Part shown: one piece after another, positions 33,284 through 48,200 of the stretch
Numbering within the stretch: the stretch's first letter is position 1
How the letters are laid out: every line of letters begins with the position of its first letter
Source: G965230615 sp965230615
GTDB lineage: Bacteria; Pseudomonadota; Gammaproteobacteria; HTCC5015
Assembly (NCBI GenBank): GCA_965230615.1
Contig: OZ246012.1
Location: 558,001 to 622,000 of the forward strand
DNA: 64,000 nt
Reading direction: 5' to 3'
The notes under the pieces: model-generated
What the model was told of the DNA's origin: nothing
Seen by the model: only the letters and a program-made list of their open reading frames with translations
Databases searched by the model: none
Position numbers and translations under genes: made by a program

Positions 33284-36200
33284 ATGGAAAATATCTGCAG
33301 ATTACCTGTTGTTCTATTCTTTCTGTTAAGTGGAAGTTTTTTCACTTCGGTCAATGCTCAAGTTGTCACTCATTCGGGTGCTATTTCACAAAATACTGTC
33401 TGGGAAAGTACCGATGTGCACTTGGTGACGGGCGATGTGACTGTTAATGCAGGGGTTACTTTAACGATTGAGCCAGGTGCGATAGTAAAATTCAATACTA
33501 ATCGCCGTTTGGTCATTAGTGGTGTTTTATCGGCAGTAGGTACTCTAATAGAACCTATTATATTTACCTCCTATCGAGATGATACTGCTGGCGGTGATAC
33601 GAACAATGATGGCCCATCTACTGCTGCCCAGGGTGATTGGTATTATCTGCAGTTTACCAATACCGTCACTGATAGCTTAACCCGTCTAGAATTTGTCGAT
33701 ATTCGTTATGGTGGTGGTCAGAACAATAACTTTGGTAGCATATTAATTAGTGACGCCAGCCCAACAATTACCAATAGCCGTATCAGCGATAGCGAACGTT
33801 ATGGTATCTATATTGCCGGTGGTGGTTCATCACCATTAATTGATACGGTCTTTATCGATCGCACAGGCTGGTCCGGTATTGCCAACTTCACGGGCAGTAC
33901 CGCTGTGTTGCGAAACAACAGCATTCGCGAAGCCGCCACGGGTATTTATGTGGATAACGCGAACCCACGCATTGATGGCAACACGATTACCCATAACCGC
34001 GACTGGGGTATTGATTACCGCTTTAACAATAACAGCACGCTGGTTATTACCAACAACACGATTACCCATAACCGTTTAGCAGTGCGCTTGCCAGTCTCTG
34101 CCGTACCGAACCCAGCCGATGGTAATACCCTGGTGCCAAACCAACGCAATGGCGTGTGGATCCGGGGTGGTAACTTAAGTAGAGACTTACAGTTTGAGCG
34201 AGCCGTCGATGCCGACAGTGGTGCCGAGCTGAACACCTACCATATTAATGGCACCTTGAGTTTATTAAGTGGTGCGACGCTGACAATCGATCCGGGTGTG
34301 ATCGTGAAGTTTGCCACGAGCAGTGCGATGAGCATTAGCGGTAACTTACAAGCCGTGGGTACTGCTGAGAATAAGATCGCCTTTACCTCAGACCGTGACG
34401 ACCGCATAGGCGGTGACTTTAATAGCAATGGTACAGCGACGGTACCGAATGGTGGTAACTGGCACGGCATTACCTTTAACAATGCCGCCGATGATAATAG
34501 CCGCATCGCGCATGCGACGGTACGTTATGGTGGTAGTAATGGCAGTGGTAATATTTATGCCAGCCAAGCGAATGTCAGTATTGAAAATACCGTGGTCAGC
34601 CACTCCAGCACACACGGTATCCGTGTTGTTGCGGCGAGCCCGACATTAACGGGCAATGAGATTTACGCCAACCGTTGGGATGGTATCAGTCCCCAGTCCT
34701 CGGGCACCCCGGTGATTACCAATAACCGCATCTATGCCAATATGAGCGATGGTATTCATGTCACCGCCAATGCCAATGCGGTCGTGACCGACAATGAAAT
34801 TTTTGGTAATGCAGGCCAAGGATTGTTTAACCAAAGTAGTGCCACAGTACAAGCCCCGGATAACTGGTGGGGTGCAGCCGATGGTCCAGCGGGTGATGGC
34901 CCTGGCAGTGGTGATGCGATCAGTGGCAATATTGATATCAGTGGTTTACTGGGCGATAGCTTTCAAACCAGTGGTACACAGTTTAGTTATATTAACGCAG
35001 GTCCGAATATCACCCGAGGCACCTTGCCGGGTGCGGTGGTTGTCCAGGGCGAAGATACCGAGCAATGGGGCACAGCAGCATCGACCCGATTATTGTTTGA
35101 TGTAAACCGTGTGATATTAGATTACCTAGGTCTGGATGCGAGCGAGCAATACGATGTTATATTAACGTATTACAACCCGGACGATACGACGGCTGCCGGT
35201 GGCACAATTCAACGTTTAGCCGATGCAGCTGAAGCCAGTATTCATGACAGCGTTTTAATTCCACGCAGCATTCCAACCGCATTCAAGTTTCAGTTACCAC
35301 AGAGTGCCTACAGTGATGGTAATCTGCGATTAAACTTTATCCGTGAAAACGGCTTGCGTGCGTCAGTCGCACAAGCCTGGATTATAGAACGTAATAGCAG
35401 TGATACAGCGGCAGCCTCATCAAGCATTAGCAGCCCGGCCAACGGTGCCCAACTCACCGGAGGTCAAGTCGAGATACAAGGCAGTGCCAGTGATAGTGAG
35501 TCTGGCGTAGCCTTGGTTGAAGTAGGTATCGATGATGGTAATGGCATCGTCTGGCGTCCAGTCAGTCAGCTGCGCAGTGATGGTGGTTGGAGCTATTTAT
35601 GGAACTTACCGGCCGATGGTAATTATCAACTCTATAGCCGTGCAGTTGACGCTATAGGCAATATTGAATCTGCTACTGTAGCGACAAATGTCGTGGTTAA
35701 TCAAAATCTGCCGGAAGCTATATCACAGCTTGTTGCTTTTGATACCCCGCAAGACGGTGGTGGCAGTATTAATATACAGTGGACATTGTCTGCTGACGAT
35801 GGTGCGAATGCGGCTGATGTTAGCAGTTATGAGATCGAACGACGTGAAGTTGGCGAAGACAGCTTTGCTAATGTAGGTTCCGTCGCAGCCGGTGCTGCCA
35901 GCTTTATTGATAGTAGTGTTGTCAGCGGCACCGAATACGAATACCAAATCATCACCATTGACTTAGCCGGTAACCGTACCGCCTCAGATGTGTTTGGTCC
36001 GGTGATTGCGATTGATAACAACCTGCCTGATACAACAGCACCTGAAGAGGTAACCGATCTGACTGCCACCGCCGGTAACGGGTTGGTGTTATTAAGCTGG
36101 ACGGCCGGGGTTGATACTGCCCAAGATCAGGTGGATCAATTACTGGATATCTCCATCGACGGTGGTGCCAGCTGGGGCAGCAATGCGCCGGATTATAACG

Positions 36201-39200
36201 ATGGTAATGTCATCAGTTTAGGCATGGCGGCTACGAATTATCTGGTGAATAACTTAGTCAATGATACCGCCTATCGCTTCCGCTTGCGGACAGTCGATGG
36301 TGCTTCGCCTGCCAATATCAGTGCGGGTGTGATCACCGATGCAATCACGCCAAGCACAACCGCATTCACCACAGTCTCGGGTACCCTCAGCAGTGATACG
36401 GTATGGCAAACCGGAGTGTATTTTGTCAGTGGTAACCTGACGATCAACAGCGGTGTTACCCTGGATATTCGTCCGGGTGTGATCGTGAAGTTTGGTAGTC
36501 GACGTCAGATGACCGTTAACGGTCGTCTATTAGCCAACGGTGTGACCTTTACTGCGTGGACCGATGACAGCGTGGGCGGTGATAACAATGGCGACGGTGC
36601 CTCTGTAGGGACAGCAGGCTATTGGCGTTATATTCAATTTAATAACAGTGCCGCGTCGCGCTTGCTCAATAGCACCGTGCGTTATGGCGGTGATGCGACA
36701 GCACAAATCTATACCACCAGCGGCACCAGTGATTTACAGTTGATTGGTAATACCATAGCCTTCTCAGGTACCCGTGGTATTCACTTCGATCATACGACAA
36801 CCACATTATTGCAGAACAATACTATTGTCGATAACGCGACAGAAGGTGTGTATATCGATAACCAAGGTGGCCGACCGATTATTACCGGTAACACCTTCAG
36901 TCGAAACAACAACGGTATCCGTGCCGGTCGTAATGGTCCGTTGAGCATCGAAGATAATATTATCAGCGATAACAACAACTACGGTATCTTCTACGATAAT
37001 ACCTATTCATTGCCGCCGATTCGCGGTAATACCATTAGTGGCAATAACGTCGCTATGCGCATTCCGTTCTCCGGTTTGCCGAATCCAGACGATAACAATA
37101 CCTTCGCGAACAATACGCACAATGTGATCGAAGTGCGTGGTAACACTCGCACAGAAGATTTAACACTCAGTGCTACTGGCATCAATGTGTATTACGTGGT
37201 TGATGGTGCGCCGATTGTGGCGACCGGTGTTAGCATGCGCATTGAGCCTGGCGTGATTATGAAGTTTGGTGTGAATGATCAGCTGCGTATCGATGGTGCC
37301 TTGTCTGCGATTGGTACGGCGGATGAGCCGATTATCTTTACCTCGTATCGAGATGATAGCGCGGGTGGTGATACCAACCGAGACGGTATCACAGCCGGTG
37401 TTGCGGGTGACTGGTACTACATCCAGTTTACCAATGCGGTCATTGACTTTGCGACGCGCTTAGAACACATTGATGTGCGCTATGGCGGTGGTCAGAACAA
37501 TAACTTTGGTAACCTATTACTAAGTGATGCCAGTCCAACAATCATCAACAGTCGTATTAGCGATAGTGAACGCTATGGTATCTATATTGCCGGTGGTGGT
37601 TCATCCCCACTGATTGAAAATGTTGAGATTAATCGCACGGGTTGGTCGGGTATTGCTAACTTCTCCAGTAGTACCGCGTTGTTGCGAAACAACAGCATTC
37701 GCGAGGCCGCCACGGGTATTTATGTGGATAACGCGAACCCACGCATTGATGGCAACACGATTACCCATAACCGCGACTGGGGTATTGATTACCGCTTTAA
37801 CAATAACAGTACGCCGGTAATCACCAATAACACGATCACCCATAACCGTTTAGCAGTACGCTTGCCAGTCTCTGCCGTACCGAACCCAGCCGATGGTAAT
37901 ACCCTGGTGCCAAACCAACGCAATGGCGTGTGGATCCGAGGTGGTAACTTAAGTAGAGACTTACAGTTTGAGCGAGCCGTCGATGCCGACAGTGGTGCCG
38001 AGCTGAACACCTACCATATTAATGGCACCTTGAGTTTATTAAGTGGTGCGACGCTGACAATCGATCCGGGTGTGATCGTGAAGTTTGCCACGAGCAGTGC
38101 GATGAGCATTAGCGGTAACTTACAAGCCGTGGGTACTGCTGAGAATAAGATCGCCTTTACCTCAGACCGTGACGACCGCATAGGCGGTGACTTTAATAGC
38201 AATGGTACAGCGACGGTACCGAATGGTGGTAACTGGCACGGCATTACCTTTAACAATGCCGCCGATGATAATAGCCGCATCGCGCATGCGACGGTACGTT
38301 ATGGTGGTAGTAATGGCAGTGGTAATATTTATGCCAGCCAAGCGAATGTCAGTATTGAAAATACCGTGGTCAGCCACTCCAGCACACACGGTATCCGTGT
38401 TGTTGCGGCGAGCCCGACATTAACGGGCAATGAGATTTACGCCAACCGTTGGGATGGTATCAGTCCCCAGTCCTCGGGCACCCCGGTGATTACCAATAAC
38501 CGCATCTATGCCAATATGAGCGATGGTATTCATGTCACCGCCAATGCCAATGCGGTCGTGACCGACAATGAAATTTTTGGTAATGCAGGCCAAGGATTGT
38601 TTAACCAAAGTAGTGCCACAGTACAAGCCCCGGATAACTGGTGGGGTGCAGCCGATGGTCCAGCGGGTGATGGCCCTGGCAGTGGTGATGCGATCAGTGG
38701 CAATATTGATATCAGTGGTTTACTGGGCGATAGCTTTCAAACCAGTGGTACACAGTTTAGTTATATTAACGCAGGTCCGAATATCACCCGAGGCACCTTG
38801 CCGGGTGCGGTGGTTGTCCAGGGCGAAGATACCGAGCAATGGGGCACAGCAGCATCGACCCGATTATTGTTTGATGTAAACCGTGTGATATTAGATTACC
38901 TAGGTCTGGATGCGAGCGAGCAATACGATGTTATATTAACGTATTACAACCCGGACGATACGACGGCTGCCGGTGGCACAATTCAACGTTTAGCCGATGC
39001 AGCTGAAGCCAGTATTCATGACAGCGTTTTAATTCCACGCAGCATTCCAACCGCATTCAAGTTTCAGTTACCACAGAGTGCCTACAGTGATGGTAATCTG
39101 CGATTAAACTTTATCCGTGAAAACGGCTTGCGTGCGTCAGTCGCACAAGCCTGGATTATAGAACGTAATAGCAGTGATACAGCGGCAGCCTCATCAAGCA

Positions 39201-42200
39201 TTAGCAGCCCGGCCAACGGTGCCCAACTCACCGGAGGTCAAGTCGAGATACAAGGCAGTGCCAGTGATAGTGAGTCTGGCGTAGCCTTGGTTGAAGTAGG
39301 TATCGATGATGGTAATGGCATCGTCTGGCGTCCAGTCAGTCAGCTGCGCAGTGATGGTGGTTGGAGCTATTTATGGAACTTACCGGCCGATGGTAATTAT
39401 CAACTCTATAGCCGTGCAGTTGACAGTGTGGGCAATATTGGCCTAGCGACCACGGCATTATCAGTGATTGTTAACCAAACAGCGCCTGCTGCGGTGACTG
39501 ACCCTGTTGCTTTTGATACGCCTCAAGATGATGGTAATAGCATCACTTTGAGTTGGCGTTTATCTATTGATGATGGCGCTAATAGTAATGATGTCGCGAA
39601 CTATGAAATATTACGTCGCCCTCTGGCGGGTAATGCGTTTATCTCAGCCGGTATTGTTGCAGCGAATACCAACAGTCTATTAGATAATGCTGTCAGCACA
39701 GGTATTGAATATGAGTATCAGGTCATCACCATTGACTTAGCCGGTAACCGTACCGCCTCAGATGTGTTTGGTCCGGTGATTGCGATTGATAACAACCTGC
39801 CTGATACAACAGCACCTGAAGAGGTAACCGATCTGACTGCCACCGCCGGTAACGGGTTGGTGTTATTAAGCTGGACGGCCGGGGTTGATACTGCCCAAGA
39901 TCAGGTGGATCAATTACTGGATATCTCCATCGACGGTGGTGCCAGCTGGGGCAGCAATGCGCCGGATTATAACGATGGTAATGTCATCAGTTTAGGCATG
40001 GCGGCTACGAATTATCTGGTGAATAACTTAGTCAATGATACCGCCTATCGCTTCCGCTTGCGGACAGTCGATGGTGCTTCGCCTGCCAATATCAGTGCGG
40101 GTGTGATCACCGATGCAATCACGCCAAGCACAACCGCATTCACCACAGTCTCGGGTACCCTCAGCAGTGATACGGTATGGCAAACCGGAGTGTATTTTGT
40201 CAGTGGTAACCTGACGATCAACAGCGGTGTTACCCTGGATATTCGTCCGGGTGTGATCGTGAAGTTTGGTAGTCGACGTCAGATGACCGTTAACGGTCGT
40301 CTATTAGCCAACGGTGTGACCTTTACTGCGTGGACCGATGACAGCGTGGGCGGTGATAACAATGGCGACGGTGCCTCTGTAGGGACAGCAGGCTATTGGC
40401 GTTATATTCAATTTAATAACAGTGCCGCGTCGCGCTTGCTCAATAGCACCGTGCGTTATGGCGGTGATGCGACAGCACAAATCTATACCACCAGCGGCAC
40501 CAGTGATTTACAGTTGATTGGTAATACCATAGCCTTCTCAGGTACCCGTGGTATTCACTTCGATCATACGACAACCACATTATTGCAGAACAATACTATT
40601 GTCGATAACGCGACAGAAGGTGTGTATATCGATAACCAAGGTGGCCGACCGATTATTACCGGTAACACCTTCAGTCGAAACAACAACGGTATCCGTGCCG
40701 GTCGTAATGGTCCGTTGAGCATCGAAGATAATATTATCAGCGATAACAACAACTACGGTATCTTCTACGATAATACCTATTCATTGCCGCCGATTCGCGG
40801 TAATACCATTAGTGGCAATAACGTCGCTATGCGCATTCCGTTCTCCGGTTTGCCGAATCCAGACGATAACAATACCTTCGCGAACAATACGCACAATGTG
40901 ATCGAAGTGCGTGGTAACACTCGCACAGAAGATTTAACACTCAGTGCTACTGGCATCAATGTGTATTACGTGGTTGATGGTGCGCCGATTGTGGCGACCG
41001 GTGTTAGCATGCGCATTGAGCCTGGCGTGATTATGAAGTTTGGTGTGAATGATCAGCTGCGTATCGATGGTGCCTTGTCTGCGATTGGTACGGCGGATGA
41101 GCCGATTATCTTTACCTCGTATCGAGATGATAGCGCGGGTGGTGATACCAACCGAGACGGTATCACAGCCGGTGTTGCGGGTGACTGGTACTACATCCAG
41201 TTTACCAATGCGGTCATTGACTTTGCGACGCGCTTAGAACACATTGATGTGCGCTATGGCGGTGGTCAGAACAATAACTTTGGTAACCTATTACTAAGTG
41301 ATGCCAGTCCAACAATCATCAACAGTCGTATTAGCGATAGTGAACGCTATGGTATCTATATTGCCGGTGGTGGTTCATCCCCACTGATTGAAAATGTTGA
41401 GATTAATCGCACGGGTTGGTCGGGTATTGCTAACTTCTCCAGTAGTACCGCGTTGTTGCGAAACAACAGCATTCGCGAGGCCGCCACGGGTATTTATGTG
41501 GATAACGCGAACCCACGCATTGATGGCAACACGATTACCCATAACCGCGACTGGGGTATTGATTACCGCTTTAACAATAACAGTACGCCGGTAATCACCA
41601 ATAACACGATCACCCATAACCGTTTAGCAGTACGCTTGCCAGTCTCTGCCGTACCGAACCCAGCCGATGGTAATACCCTGGTGCCAAACCAACGCAATGG
41701 CGTGTGGATCCGAGGTGGTAACTTAAGTAGAGACTTACAGTTTGAGCGAGCCGTCGATGCCGACAGTGGTGCCGAGCTGAACACCTACCATATTAATGGC
41801 ACCTTGAGTTTATTAAGTGGTGCGACGCTGACAATCGATCCGGGTGTGATCGTGAAGTTTGCCACGAGCAGTGCGATGAGCATTAGCGGTAACTTACAAG
41901 CCGTGGGTACTGCTGAGAATAAGATCGCCTTTACCTCAGACCGTGACGACCGCATAGGCGGTGACTTTAATAGCAATGGTACAGCGACGGTACCGAATGG
42001 TGGTAACTGGCACGGCATTACCTTTAACAATGCCGCCGATGATAATAGCCGCATCGCGCATGCGACGGTACGTTATGGTGGTAGTAATGGCAGTGGTAAT
42101 ATTTATACCAACCAGGCGAATATTACGGTTGAAAGCACAGTAGTGAGTCATTCCAGCACACACGGTATCCGCAGTGTGAATGCGAGCCCGAACTTAACGG

Positions 42201-45200
42201 GCAATGAGGTTTATGCTAACCGTTGGGATGGTATTAGCCCGCAATCTTCAGGCACGGCGAATATTAGCAATAGCCGTATTTATGGCAACTTAAGTGATGG
42301 TGTGCATATCACACCGAATGCCAATGCCAATATCAATGCGAATGAAATCTTTGGTAATGCAGGCTTCGGTATCAATAATACCAGCAGTAACACGGTACAA
42401 GCACAAGATAACTGGTGGGGCGCTGTTGATGGACCTGCAGGTGATGGGCCGGGCAGTGGTGATGGTATCGTCGGTAATGTCGATATCAGCGGTTTGTTAG
42501 GTGATGATATTCGAACGGATGGTTCAGAGTTTAGCTTCTTCAATGCGGGCGGTATTGAACACCGCAACTTCGGCTTGGTAGTGCCGCAAGTATCGGGTAC
42601 AGCATCGACAGAGTTGGGTACAGCTGTTTTCCAATCGTTCCTGGAAGAGAGTGAGACACAGCAAATATCGGTTGAATACACTGGCTTGTCAGTGAATGCC
42701 AATTATCGTTTGCTAGTGACTTATCTTGAACCAAGTAATGAAGACTCTATTCAAGAAATTATTACCGAGAGTGGTATTCGACTACAGCCTGCAGTGAGCT
42801 TGCCGGGCACAACACCATTAATTTATGAGTTTGTTGTACCGAAAGATGCGATTGAATCAAGTAACTTACGCTTTAATATCAATGCGACACAAGGCTTTAG
42901 AGCGAAAGTATCTGGCTTGTTCTTAGTACAAGATACGCTAACAGATAATGTACCACCTGTTATTGATATTACTGCACCTGCGGATAACAGCAGTGTTGGC
43001 GCGGGTAATATTACTATTCAAGGTAATGTGAGTGATGACGCGTCTGACATTGTTGAGCTATCAATACTCATTACGCCAGCTAGCGCTGATACAATTGCCT
43101 TGCCTGTTACCTCAGTTAATAGCGCGGGTAACTGGTCGCTTAACTGGCAGCCTGCAGCTTCGGGTGATTACAGTATCAGTGCACGCGTCATTGATAGTAA
43201 TGGTAACGTCACTGAGCTTAGCAACCCTGTAAACATCCGGGTTGATCAGGATACACCAGCGGCTGTGAATAACTTAGCGGCTATCAGTGCCAGTAGCAGG
43301 GTTCGCGTGCTTTGGGATTTGTCAGAAGATGATCAAGCAGGCGATCAAGATGTTATTCAATATCGAGTACTAAGAAGTACGTCGCCAGTTGCTGACTTTA
43401 CTCAAGTAGGTCAGCTTAATGCAGGTAGTACACAATTTGATGATAACAGCAGCTTGCCTGACACAGATTACTTCTATCAGGTGGCCACGGTTGATCAGGC
43501 AGGCAACAGTACACTGTCAAATGCTGTTGGACCTGTTAGCTTATCAGCCGATGTAGATACGCTGGCTCCAGAAGATGTGACAAATTTAAGTGTTGCCTTA
43601 ACACAAAGCGGTGGTGCTAATAGCTCTGCCTTATTACGCTGGACACCAAGTGCCAATACAGAGGGTGATCTGAGTGATCAACGTTTATATATCTCTACCG
43701 ATGGCGGCACTACTTTTGGTAATAATGCACCGTCCTATAATAATGGTGGCTTTATTTCATTAGGTAGAACTGCCAGAAGCACGCAAATATCGCAGCTGAA
43801 TATCGGCTCTGACTATCGCTTCAGATTAACGGTGGTTGATGAAGTACCTAATGAAAGTGCCGGTGTTGCTGTTGATGCGAGCCCAACAGGTGCGGCGACT
43901 GAGGTTGCTCAATTAAGCGGTACCATCAGTGAAGATATGCACTTGAATGCGGGTGTATTCCGTATTAATAATAATTTGACTGTTGCCAGTGGCGTTACAT
44001 TATCTCTAGACCCTGGGGTAATTTTTAAATTCAATAGTGGTCGACAGTTGACAGTTAATGGGCGCTTATTAGCCGATGGGGTTGTCTTTACAGCCTGGAC
44101 TGATGATGAGTTTGGCGGTGACAGTAATGGCGATGGTGCATCGGCAGGTACACCAGGTTACTGGCGTTATATTATTTTCAGCAACAGTGTTGATTCTCGT
44201 TTAGATGGCAACACCATTCGCTTTGCTGGTAATAATACGGCCAGTGTTTTTGTCGGTAGCGGTACAAGCAATCTGGCAATCGTTAATAATACGATCGTTC
44301 AATCGGGTACACGTGGTATTTATCATGATACCAATAATGCGAGCACGCTTATTGAAGACAACTCGATCACCGATAATGTGAATGAAGGTGTGTATGTGCA
44401 GTCAGGACGACCACTGATTATTGGTAATACCTTCAGCCGTAATAGTCATGGTATACGCGCACGCTTTAATGCACCAACGCGTATCGAAAATAATATTATT
44501 ACGGATAATACTGGCTATGGCATTTTCTTTGATAACACTTACAGCATGCCGCCTATTCGCGGTAATACTATTACCGGTAATAATATTGCGGCACGTCTGC
44601 CATTTAATTCATTGCCAAATGCTGAAGATAACAATGTATTGGCACCTAATAACTTCAATACACTGGAGTACCGCTCTAATATACGTACAACATCACTGAG
44701 CCTGCCAGCTAGCCTGGTGTACTACCAGGTAACATCTGGCGCTGCCGTTATGGCGACTAACACAGTATTAACAGTGGAAGCAGGTACTGTTTGGAAGTTT
44801 GTGCCTGGTGCTGAGTTAAATATCAGTGGCGCGATGATTGCTGAAGGTGAATTGCAGAATAAGATCATATTCACTTCTTCGCGTGATGACAGTCAGGCTG
44901 GTGATACCAACCGTGATGGTGATGCAACCGTCGCCGTGAATGGTAATTGGAACGGTATCGATTTCTTTGATTCATTACTAGAAGAGCAATCTGTATTGAA
45001 TCATGTGCAAATTCGCTATGCGGGTAATGCCGACAGCGCAGCGCTCTATATTCGCCAAGCTGATATCACAGTTGAAAATAGTGAGATTGCCAATAGTGCC
45101 AGCAACGGTATTCGCATAGATCGTGCTTCACCAACGATTACCGGTAGTCGTATCTGGGGTAACCGAGGCGATGGTATTCATATTGAATTTGGCAGCTCAA

Positions 45201-48200
45201 ATCCAACGATCACATTCAATAGAATCTCCACGAACGCAAGCAGTGGTGTGCGCCTGCGCAACAGTGCAAGAGCGACACTGACCAATAATCAGATTTTCTT
45301 GAATCGTGGTTTTGGTGTGCGCAACGATACTAGCTCGGTTGTGATTGATGCGAGCCAGAGTTGGTGGGGCGATTTGGATAGCAGTGGTCCACTGAACGCC
45401 GATAGCAATCCAAGTGGTGCAGGTTCAGAAGTCAGTAATGGGGTTACTTTTGAGCCATTTATTATCGATGCGCCAATTGAATATGGATATGTAAACTTTA
45501 ATGCAACGGCAGTAACTTCAACAGGTTCTATTGCTGAGCCGGTATTAGTACAAGGTACTCTGTCGAATGAATGGAGTGCGAGCAGTCAAAACCCAGACCG
45601 TACAATGGCATGGAATGCCGATCGCATTATTGTTGATTACACAGGACTCGATCCTGCAAAACGCTACAAAGTACGCAGTAGCTATTTTAATGGTGATGCA
45701 GCAGCGGTATTCCAAAGCCTGACAGATGGTAACGGCAATGAAATTCATCCGTCACAGCTGATGCCAACAGGTACGCCAGTACAGTACGAGTTCAGCATAC
45801 CGCAAGCTTTCTATAGCACGGGTGATATACGTCTTGAGTTTGTACATGATAATCCAACAACCTCGGTGCGGGCTGCGATACCAGAAATTTGGTTGCTGGA
45901 AGATATCCCTGAGTTAACACCACCACTTTTTGAAAGTGTTGCCTTTAATGATATTGATGGCGATGGTGCCTACTCACTGGGTGATGAGCTTTATTTCCAC
46001 TTCTCTGAAGCTATGAATACGGCGCAGATACAAACAGGCACTACTGATGCGAATACACGATTAGCAAGCGATACTGGCGCGATTTATGGCAATGTTAACC
46101 AGACTCGCTGGAGTGCTGACGAGTTTACAGTCATTGTGACACTCACCGAAGGCTTTAGTGTTACGGGTGTGGAGTTTGTAACACCTAGCGGCTTATCTGA
46201 CCTGTTTGGTAATGCTGCCATTGGTACCCAAGCGCTTAGCACGCAAGATACTGTTGCGCCAGCCTTAATCGGTCTAGAGTGGCTGGATAACGATGCTGAT
46301 GTCGTACTCTCGGTTGGTGATCAATATCGCTTTATATTTAATGAAGCTATGGATAGTAGCGTTATCACTAATAACAGCATTGATGCTAATGCGCAATTAC
46401 GACCTGAGGGCGGTTTGCGTTATGGCAATATCAATGCCGTCGCCTGGGATACTGATACACGCGCAGTTACTATTACGATTACTGAAGGCTTTAGTATTGC
46501 CGGTGATGAGCGTGTTATTCCAAGTGGCTTTATCACTGATATTGCCGGTAATTCAGTTACAGGCAGTGTTAACTTGCTAGGTCGTGATTCAACGCCACCA
46601 TTGTTTACGGGTGTGGCGTTTGATGATGCCGATGGCAGCGGTACAGTCACACTGGGTGATAGCTATCACTTCACGTTTAATGAGCCAATGCGACGTGCAG
46701 CCTTATCTGATCGCACAACCGAAGGTAATTTGAACTTAATTCCAGGTGATAACCGTCGTTGGGGCAATATTAATCGCTTGAGCTGGAATGCCGATGCCAC
46801 GCGTGTCAGTGTTGAAATTACTTCAGGTTTTACGGTTAATGGTAGTGAGTTGGTGGCACCATCAGCGTTCTTAACAGATGAAGCTGATAATACTGTCGCG
46901 AATTCAATCCAGCTGACACTAATAGATACAGTTGCGCCAGGTATTGAACGCGTTCAGCCAAACTTTATCAGCCCGGTAAGTGCAACTGATGGTTATCGTA
47001 TTACTGTGCAGTTTGATTCGAGTATGGATATTAGTGTCAGACCGCAAATCACCTTAAGCAGCACCGCAACAGAACAGCCTGTTGTACCTGCTGAAGGTGA
47101 GTGGCTAACCTCATTCTATCCAAATGATACTTATGTCACAGCGGCTATTACGCTTACCCAAGGTATGGATGGGCAGCTGACTGCTGGTGTGAGTGACGCA
47201 CAAGATTGGACAGGCAATGTAATGCTTGCTGTAGCCAATGCGTTTACTGCAACATTGGATGCAACAGCGCCTGCGCATCCAGCCGTTAACTTGGCGGCAC
47301 AAAGCTGTTCAAGTGCAACACTGGATTGGCAAGGCTTTTCAGCAAATAGTGATGTTGCAGGTTTTCAGGTATATCGCAGCAGCACAGGTGAATTTACCCA
47401 AATCAATGGCAGCAGCTTTATTCGCTTGTTAGACCCACAAGCACGCAGTGTTGAAGTCACTGATTTGGCATTAAATACACAATATCATCTCGCTATTGCT
47501 GCAATGGATGGTGTGGGTAACTTTATCCCTGATATCGTCTCCTTGCCGGTGCTTATTGCTGAGCAAATTCCAGCACCTGTTAACTTTACCGCTAGCGCAG
47601 GTCTGACATCAGATCAAGTTGTGCTGGACTGGTCAGGCTATGACAGCAGCCCATTTTGTGGGTTTGCTGGTTACCATGTTTATTTGGAAACCAGTGATTT
47701 CACGCAAGTTGATGCTTTAACGCCAGTGGCTACACTGGCTGCCGATGCGAGCAGTACAACACTCAGTGGTTTGGATCGCACTCAGACATATTACTTGGCG
47801 GTTGTTGGTTTTAACAGCAGTGATGGCTTGAACAACAACGTTGTCACCACCGAGTGGAGTGACCCTTTTACTGGTACGATTGCCGTGGATACTGTAATCG
47901 GTGCGGGTGACGAAAAACAAATCAATATTGATCAGGCAATTGTCGTCACCAATGGTGCTACCTTAACGGTGGCTGCCGGTACGACCTTACGCTTTGCGCC
48001 AGGCACCAGTATTGATGTATCACAAGGTACGTTGCTTATTGAAGGTACTGTATTCGACCCAGTGCACTTAACCTCTGCGCAGAATATTGATGGCAGTACA
48101 CCAAATGCAGGCGATTGGAATGCGATTGTGCTAGGGCCTCTATCAACTGGCTCTATCCTACAGCATGCAGTTATCGAATATGGTCAAGGGCTGGTACTCG

